The notes under the pieces are model-generated. The model did not search any database, was not told where the DNA came from, and saw nothing but the letters and a program-made list of their open reading frames with translations. This document shows positions 58,837-64,000 of a stretch of DNA of 64,000 nucleotides, piece by piece. The translations under genes were made by a program, and so were the position numbers. Source of the DNA: Manis javanica (lineage: Eukaryota > Chordata > Mammalia > Pholidota > Manidae). Position 1 is the stretch's first letter. Each line of letters opens with the position of its first letter. Where the stretch lies: contig NC_133161.1 in assembly GCF_040802235.1 (NCBI RefSeq), forward strand, positions 13,843,001 to 13,907,000. The letters run 5' to 3'.

Positions 58837-61230
58837 AACTTCTCAGAGCCAAGGGCCTTCAGATAGTTTTACTGGATAGTTATAAAATGATAGTGGGGGG
58901 AACAGATAATCCTTTTCTTCTCTAATGACAACAAAGAATCATCAGGGATCTTCACACAGCATGATTCAGAATTGATGGATTTAAAAAATTAAAATTAATA
59001 TTCCTTGATTTCAACTATTAATGAATTTATATACAAATAAATATATGTGTACACATATACACAGATGAATACACGCACAGTTATCAGCAGGAAAAGAGAT
59101 TAATATGCATATGAATTCTCTCATAGTATTGGAAGTAAAACAAAGGCTAGCTTCCCAAAGGAAAATGCATACATAGTATTTAGCAAAGAGGTTTTTTTTC
59201 CAAATTATATAAAAGCAAGAGGTATGCTACACTGGAATAACTCAAGAACTGGGTAAGCTTCCCTAATTAAAGAACCAAACTTTAATCAAACATACTCGAT
59301 TCAAGTCAAATCTCTCTGCAACATCCCAATATCCTTCCAAAATATCTACCAGGATTGAAAAGACATTCATATTTGTTTCACTAGTAAACTAAATTCTTAG
59401 AGGCAAGTAAATATATCAATTATTCCTCTGAAATAATCCTTTCCCCTTACTATAACAAGTTCTTGGAACTAAAGTTTTCAGTTACTTATTAACTTTTTTG
59501 CTAGGAAGCAAGCCAATGTGACTTTGAAGTCAAAATATAGGTATACAGATCTGAATAGATCTGTGGTAATTTATTCAGTCCTATAGGCTATTTGGGACTT
59601 CTGCTTATAAAAGGAAAAAAAACGGCTCAGTTAGTACTCTACTTGCATAAAATTAACAGCATAGGGTGATTTGTAATGAAGACTATGCAAGAAATCTTGC
59701 TACTACCAATTTGATGCTGTTTTTTAGGTTGGTCTGTCATTACACATGTACCAAGTTTACACCATTCTTGGGTGCAGTTTGAAATAAGAAGTCTAAATAG
59801 GAGGAGAGAGAGAGAGAAAGGGGGACTAGATCAGTAATGAGGTTAAAAAAAATAAATAAATAAAACGTATCCAAACAGAACCATTTCTCCCTTAACATCC
59901 TTTGTTGAACATGCTACTTGCCTAAGAAAGCTGTAATAATTAAGGAGTCTTATTAACTGCAGGTTTATTCACTTATCAATATTCTAAGTAGATATTAATA
60001 AAGCTTTAAGATCCCAAATGCTCCAAGTCAATTTTACTACCCTGGATAAGGGAGTAAAAATACACTGTGATTGTTACAAAAAAATAATTGTACACATAAT
60101 GATCCCAATGTAATTCCTCCCCTTAAAATACTATCTTAAAAATTCCAAAAATATATATATGCCATTTGAATGAGCAATGAAGAAGCATATGTAATACACA
60201 CTTATCCCTGTTTATATCATGGGTGATCACCTGGAGTACAACTAGCCAAGAGAACAGGAGAAATTATGAACTGAAGTGAAGCTGGGGAAACTTAAGAGTT
60301 CACAGAGCAGGAATGTAAGGGCTAAGAGCACAAAAGTTGCGGCCCTACATCACAGATACCCATTTCTCAAGAGACAAAAGTGAACACAGTCACTTTTTAA
60401 CAACAAGAATGGAAATAAGAATTAACCAGTCAATTCCAGATGCACAAACCACCTGAAGAAGAGAGGTAAGTGCCTGCTTCTGAATGGAAAATGAAACTGA
60501 CCCTTTTACAAAAAGGGGACATCTGTTCTGTCTGTTAAGAGCAACAGTTTCAATTTCTTGACTTTAAAAATCTTGATGACTTAATAATATATATCACTGT
60601 GCTAAAATTACTTTCCTGAAGTATCTTTAGTCCACTGATTTACATGGGGAGTTGCTATATACTAGAGAAGATTCAAGTTTGTTCAGGATTTTTGAGGGTA
60701 CAGTATTTATTCAGCTGTTATCTGTATCAGACATAGGGTCATTAATTTTTTGTGGCAAATTTGCTGCATAGTCCATTCAAATACACATGATTGTTACTCC
60801 TGACAAACTGGCCTAATTCCAGATATGCTGCCTTTTATTATGCAGTGATGTCTATAAGTGTTCAGATCCAACCCCCAGGATGGATGGAGTTTACCCAAAT
60901 CCTCAATTTCCTTCTTCCTCCCGGGGAATAATCAAATTTGTACTTCTGTGGGTTTGACAACTGAGTCTCTTTCAAGTCAGTTAATATGGTAACTTTGTCT
61001 TTCTTTAGAAGAGACCAAAGGTCGCTAACTTTGCACAAAAGCATTTCTTCCTCCTGCACCTGGCTTTACTCAAGTAATGTTTTATTTTCCTTTTCCTCCT
61101 CACCACAGTGCTTGGGACGAGAGAATGTAAACATCGACAGAACAGCAGCCCTATGACCACATGAGTACTTTCCCATCAGGTAGATTCCATCAGCCAGCTG
61201 AGCGTCTCCTCTCCTTTGCTTGCAGGGAAG

Positions 61231-61280
61231 TCACTGAGATTTCCGTGGTAATTTAGTGTCCCCTTTACTTTGGCCTCCAT
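61231..61280 (-). CDS. UBN2: UBN2 last coding exon (C-terminal tail)
   Basis: Read on the minus strand, a strong acceptor (pyrimidine-rich, ending cttttcttag) precedes 50 coding bases and TGA at plus 61,231-61,233. With two bases completing an upstream codon the frame reads GGQSKGDTKLPRKSQ-stop, a short basic tail. UBN2 (ubinuclein-2) is a nuclear subunit of the HIRA histone chaperone complex that deposits H3.3; its HRD and middle domains are encoded outside the window. The gene call rests on position upstream of FMC1, the splice signals and the very long UTR. The frame is inferred: another frame stays open for about 35 codons and would give a different tail. Confidence 0.65.
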
Positions 61281-61322
61281 CTAAGAAAAGAGACATTCAA
61301 TTGGTATGGGTCAGCAAGGCAT

Positions 61323-61452
61323 AAAAAATAGATTCAAGAATGATTGTGCATTGAGCATTGACCCCCCCTATACAGAATTTTATTGTTGTTAACAACCATT
61401 TGATCAATAAATATGAGAGATGCCCTCTCAAAAAAAAAAATAGATTCAAGAA
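61323..61452 (+). mobile_element. Short poly(A)-tailed retrocopy with perfect target-site duplication
   Basis: An 89-bp body (61,341-61,429) has AATAAA at 61,406-61,411, 18 further bases and an A-run. The 18-bp repeat aaaaaatagattcaagaa flanks it at 61,323-61,340 and 61,435-61,452. It is antisense to UBN2. The body (containing ttgttgttaacaaccatttg) looks like an abundant short retroposon I associate with pangolin genomes; it is a copied RNA 3' end rather than a tRNA- or 7SL-type SINE, as no A/B box is seen. Confidence 0.9.
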
Positions 61453-62504
61453 AGCAAAAAGGACAATTAACTTTTAATTTTCATGTGCATGGCACTGCTA
61501 AAAATAAAACCTGTAATATCTTGCACACTATATATAGCATTATAAAGGTTGAGAAAACATAAAGAAGATAATCAACAAAAGCGATCCTCTTATGTCAATG
61601 ACTGTGATTCAATTCATTTTCAGTGCCCTATGAATACTACTTCAACAGGTATTTTTTATCCACCTCATAGTCAATTGTGTCAAATGCTATGAAGATTTAC
61701 AATGCTTATAACACAGAAGACATAATCCTCACCTTCAAGGGATCTACAGTTTTTTGAATCTCTTAAAAGAAAAGGCCAATTTTATTTCCTTGCAAGTGAA
61801 ATTAAATTTCTTGCCATGACATAGCATTTGATAATTCCCAGTTATTTTTGTAAATGGACGGGGCACACTGCTAGTGAAAAATCCAGCTGAATCTTTGTTT
61901 TGGTTCTAAAATGGCAAAAATTGTGATAGGCAAGTCTGCTCATGGAACAACGGTTTTGTTTTACATAGTTTTACATATATGGCTATTTAAATTTCACTGG
62001 GAAAAATGATTACTCTATTTAAACTAGAAAGAATAGGGCCCAGTGACCTCAGGAGCTGATAAAATACCAAGAAAGTCTCTAATAGGTCATTGCCTTCACA
62101 AGGACAGTGGACCCTACCTCCCACCCCCACCCAGTTATTGCATTATATTAACAATCTTAAGGCTGGAGGAGACCAGAAAAGTCACATTGCCAGGTTTACT
62201 TATGTGGTATCTAAATTAATCTGGTAAAACAGAAACAAAACCAAAAAATTGCTTGTATTGAAGAAAAGATATATCAATGAAACACGATTATTTCAAAAGC
62301 TGTATGAACACAATACTATTAAAATAATTTTGGTGACAACATCAAAGGAATTAGCTTTTCCATTTATAATGAAAGTAAATACTTGCATATGTGGAGAGAA
62401 ATAATTTGAGGTATAATTAAATTCCTAAAATGGCAAGGTGGGACTTTGCTCAACAAAGCTTTAGTTAAGTTAGTAAAACAAAATACTCATATTACTTGGA
62501 CTGT

Positions 62505-62840
62505 GATATTCTTTAGAACATGGTCTGGCCCAAGGGCCAAATCTGGCTCACTACCTTTTTAAAAATTTTTTCATTAAGGTATTACTGATATACACTCTTA
62601 TGAAGGTTTCACATGACAAAACAATGTGGTTATTACATTTACCCATATTATCAAGTCCCCACCCATACCCCAGTGCAGTCACTGTCCATAACCACTACCT
62701 TTAAATTTTACTGGAACCCAGCCACATTCATGTTACATATCATCTCTGGCTGTTTCGGCACTACAGTGGCAGAGTTGTGTATGGCCTGCAAAACCTAAAA
62801 TATTTACTATTTGGGCCTTTATAGAAAAGTACTGACACCT
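62505..62840 (+). mobile_element. hAT-Charlie-type element (MER58-like), split by L1
   Basis: The left part reads 'cccaagggccaaatctggct'; the right part has 'actggaacccagccacattc', 'ctacagtggcagagttgtg', 'cctaaaatatttactatttg'. An L1 fragment at 62,556-62,692 interrupts it. Same family as 19,168 and 27,303. Confidence 0.8.
62556..62692 (-). mobile_element. Severely truncated young L1 3' UTR nested in a hAT element
   Basis: It carries the antisense L1 3' UTR ('ttcattaaggtattactgat', 'gaaggtttcacatgacaaaa', 'catattatcaagtccccacc') and a T-run at its left edge. The direct repeat cactacc (62,549-62,555 and 62,693-62,699, extendable by TTT) marks the duplication. Only the last ~135 bases of L1 were inserted. 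Confidence 0.88.
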
Positions 62841-62869
62841 GTCCCTAAGCTATATAAGGTCAGAAAATT

Positions 62870-63050
62870 AACACTAAGTGAGCTCTTCCTATGTATCATG
62901 TACCATGCTATAAGTTTTAAGTTAATTATTTTTATTAAATTTTCATAAGAAGCCTATGAAAAACAGCTGACTCCAGCTTACAAGCAAAAAAAGTGATAGT
63001 CAAACAAACTCAGAAACTTGCTCAAAGTGGCAGTCCTAGAATTTAAAAAA
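62870..63050 (-). repeat. MIR SINE
   Basis: Antisense MIR: 'gagctcttcctatgtatcat', 'gtaccatgctataagttt', 'actcagaaacttgctcaaag'. Confidence 0.7.
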
Positions 63051-63884
63051 TCCAATCTCGATTCTCAAATTGAGTATCCTACACTTTAAAATGTTTTTAA
63101 AATGAAAAATTGTACACTTTTTCATTTCAGTTATGCAGAAAATATGGACAGTTCTTTTTCCTTTCTCCCTCTGCAGTAGTGGTGCTGCTCAGACACTAAG
63201 ATAATTCATATGAAAGCTGGAGTACTCAGGTCATGTTGAACCCCAAGAATACTGTGGGTCTAACTACTTGCAGGTTCATACCAGTTTCCCCACGAGCACA
63301 GAGCCCTGAGCTGGACTCATCACACCAAGCAGCTGTCAGTACCCAGAGTGGAACTGCTTTAGTCAACATGGCAGTTTTTCTTAAGCACTAAAACCTGATC
63401 AAAGGGTTCAGGAAGATTAGCATTGCTGACATTTGTGCCTACTTTGTGTCCCCCATTCCCCATTGCACAACTGTAGTTTTATATCCTTCTCTCAATGGGT
63501 GAGTCTCAGAAAGCTTACCACTTAGGTCTTCCTAGGATTAATTACAACCTGTTGCCTCGAGATTGCTACATAGCCTCCATTTCTGCATTGTGGTCAATTG
63601 TGAACTTGCTCAAAGATAATTTTAAATGCCATGGCCAAAAAGAACAGTGAGGCCCCAGTCAACTTCCAAAGTCAAGAGGGCAACAGGAAGATACTGAAAT
63701 GACCTTCAGAAAATTATCAGCAGTCTCCTGAGAACTGCCGGTGAGAGCAAGGACCTGGAAGCCAATGCGTTTGTATTGGTAGTCCAGTGTCTACTACCTA
63801 ATTCAGATTTCAGAGCGACCTAGTTGGGCTGCAAGTATATAATGCACAGTTTGGGCATATTAATTTAATCATTGCTAAGTGCCA

Positions 63885-64000
63885 GCAAAGTTTAATAGTT
63901 AAGAATACAGGCTATGGAGCCAAACTTCCTGGGTCAGTGTATCATTCTGGCAAGTTTTTACTTCTAATTCAGTTTCCTGATCTGCAAAATGGGATCTTTA
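63885..64000 (+). repeat. MIR SINE (runs to window end)
   Basis: Sense MIR: 'tagttaagaatacaggctat', 'ggagccaaacttcctgggt', 'cagtttcctgatctgcaaaa'. It is probably continued beyond the window. Confidence 0.8.

Larger units (their letters stand above)
51030..61230 (-). other. UBN2: UBN2 3' UTR (about 10.2 kb)
   Basis: The minus-strand UTR runs from after the stop codon to a poly(A) signal at 51,050-51,055. Its length agrees with my recollection that human UBN2 mRNA has a 3' UTR of about 10 kb. It is poor in recognisable repeats compared with the flanks: one MIR, a CA repeat and AT-rich microsatellites. A proximal AATAAA occurs at 60,834-60,839, about 390 bases past the stop, and could give a short isoform. 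The open frames inside (for example minus 57,480-57,866) are not conserved proteins that I recognise. Confidence 0.72.
61281..64000 (-). other. UBN2: UBN2 last intron (partial)
   Basis: The 3' part shows a consensus branch-point motif TGCTGAC (plus 61,310-61,316), with the A about 30 bases from the AG. A retrocopy lies 25 bases further upstream. Beyond are unassigned AT-rich sequence (61,460-62,500), a hAT with nested L1 (62,505-62,840) and MIRs. 63,060-63,880 shows nothing I can name, and I found no upstream UBN2 exon before the window ends. Confidence 0.7.

Noticed and set aside
63620-63700. Short plus-strand frame from the ATG near 63,632
   Set aside because: It reads MAKKNSEAPVNFQSQEGNRK and stops after 22 codons. 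No gene or pseudogene source could be named, and there are no supporting signals.
1-64000. CRISPR array, operon or prokaryotic mobile system
   Set aside because: No regularly spaced repeats, no dense gene packing and no Shine-Dalgarno context. Introns, CpG islands and mammalian transposons identify vertebrate DNA.

Overview
This is nuclear DNA of a placental mammal. It holds three protein-coding genes, all on the minus strand and all split by GT-AG introns, plus one tRNA gene, set in AT-rich DNA full of L1, L2, MIR, hAT and Tigger relics. From high to low coordinates (the direction of transcription) the order is UBN2 (3' end only), tRNA-Arg(CCT), FMC1 (complete) and LUC7L2 (exons 1 and 2). 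This matches the UBN2-FMC1-LUC7L2 order known on human chromosome 7q34. The youngest repeats are an L1 lineage with a distinctive 3' UTR (three copies) and two very short poly(A)-tailed retrocopies with perfect target-site duplications. No Alu, rodent B1/B2, ruminant BOV, carnivore CAN or horse ERE SINE is visible. From memory this repeat set looks like pangolin (Manis); that is a judgement, not a database result.

Layout. 1-25,278 is the 5' part of LUC7L2: partial intron 2, exon 2 (10,928-11,022), a 14.2 kb intron 1 and coding exon 1 (25,218-25,278) in a CpG island. 25.8-32.6 kb is intergenic and repeat-rich. 32,664-35,792 is FMC1, two coding exons and 113 codons, with its own CpG island. At 36,302-36,437 a short retrocopy sits just beyond the 3' end of the tRNA-Arg(CCT) gene (36,472-36,544). 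A third CpG-rich, motif-dense block (36.58-37.05 kb) looks like a promoter but has no gene I can assign. 37-51 kb is intergenic: an LTR-like element, L1 relics, a MER2 nested in an L1, and L2. 51.0-61.28 kb is the long 3' UTR and last coding exon of UBN2, and 61.28-64.0 kb is its last intron.

The three proteins are housekeeping factors. UBN2 is a subunit of the HIRA-type histone H3.3 deposition complex, FMC1 a mitochondrial F1-ATPase assembly factor, and LUC7L2 a U1 snRNP-associated splicing factor. They do not form a pathway. The notable link is the known FMC1-LUC7L2 read-through transcription unit, and the sequence offers a plausible in-frame acceptor for it. I found no CRISPR array, operon or other novel multi-gene system. 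The points worth a second look are the orphan promoter-like island, the two fresh short retrocopies (one next to the tRNA gene, one about 25 bp upstream of the UBN2 branch point), the read-through acceptor and a few unexplained structured segments.
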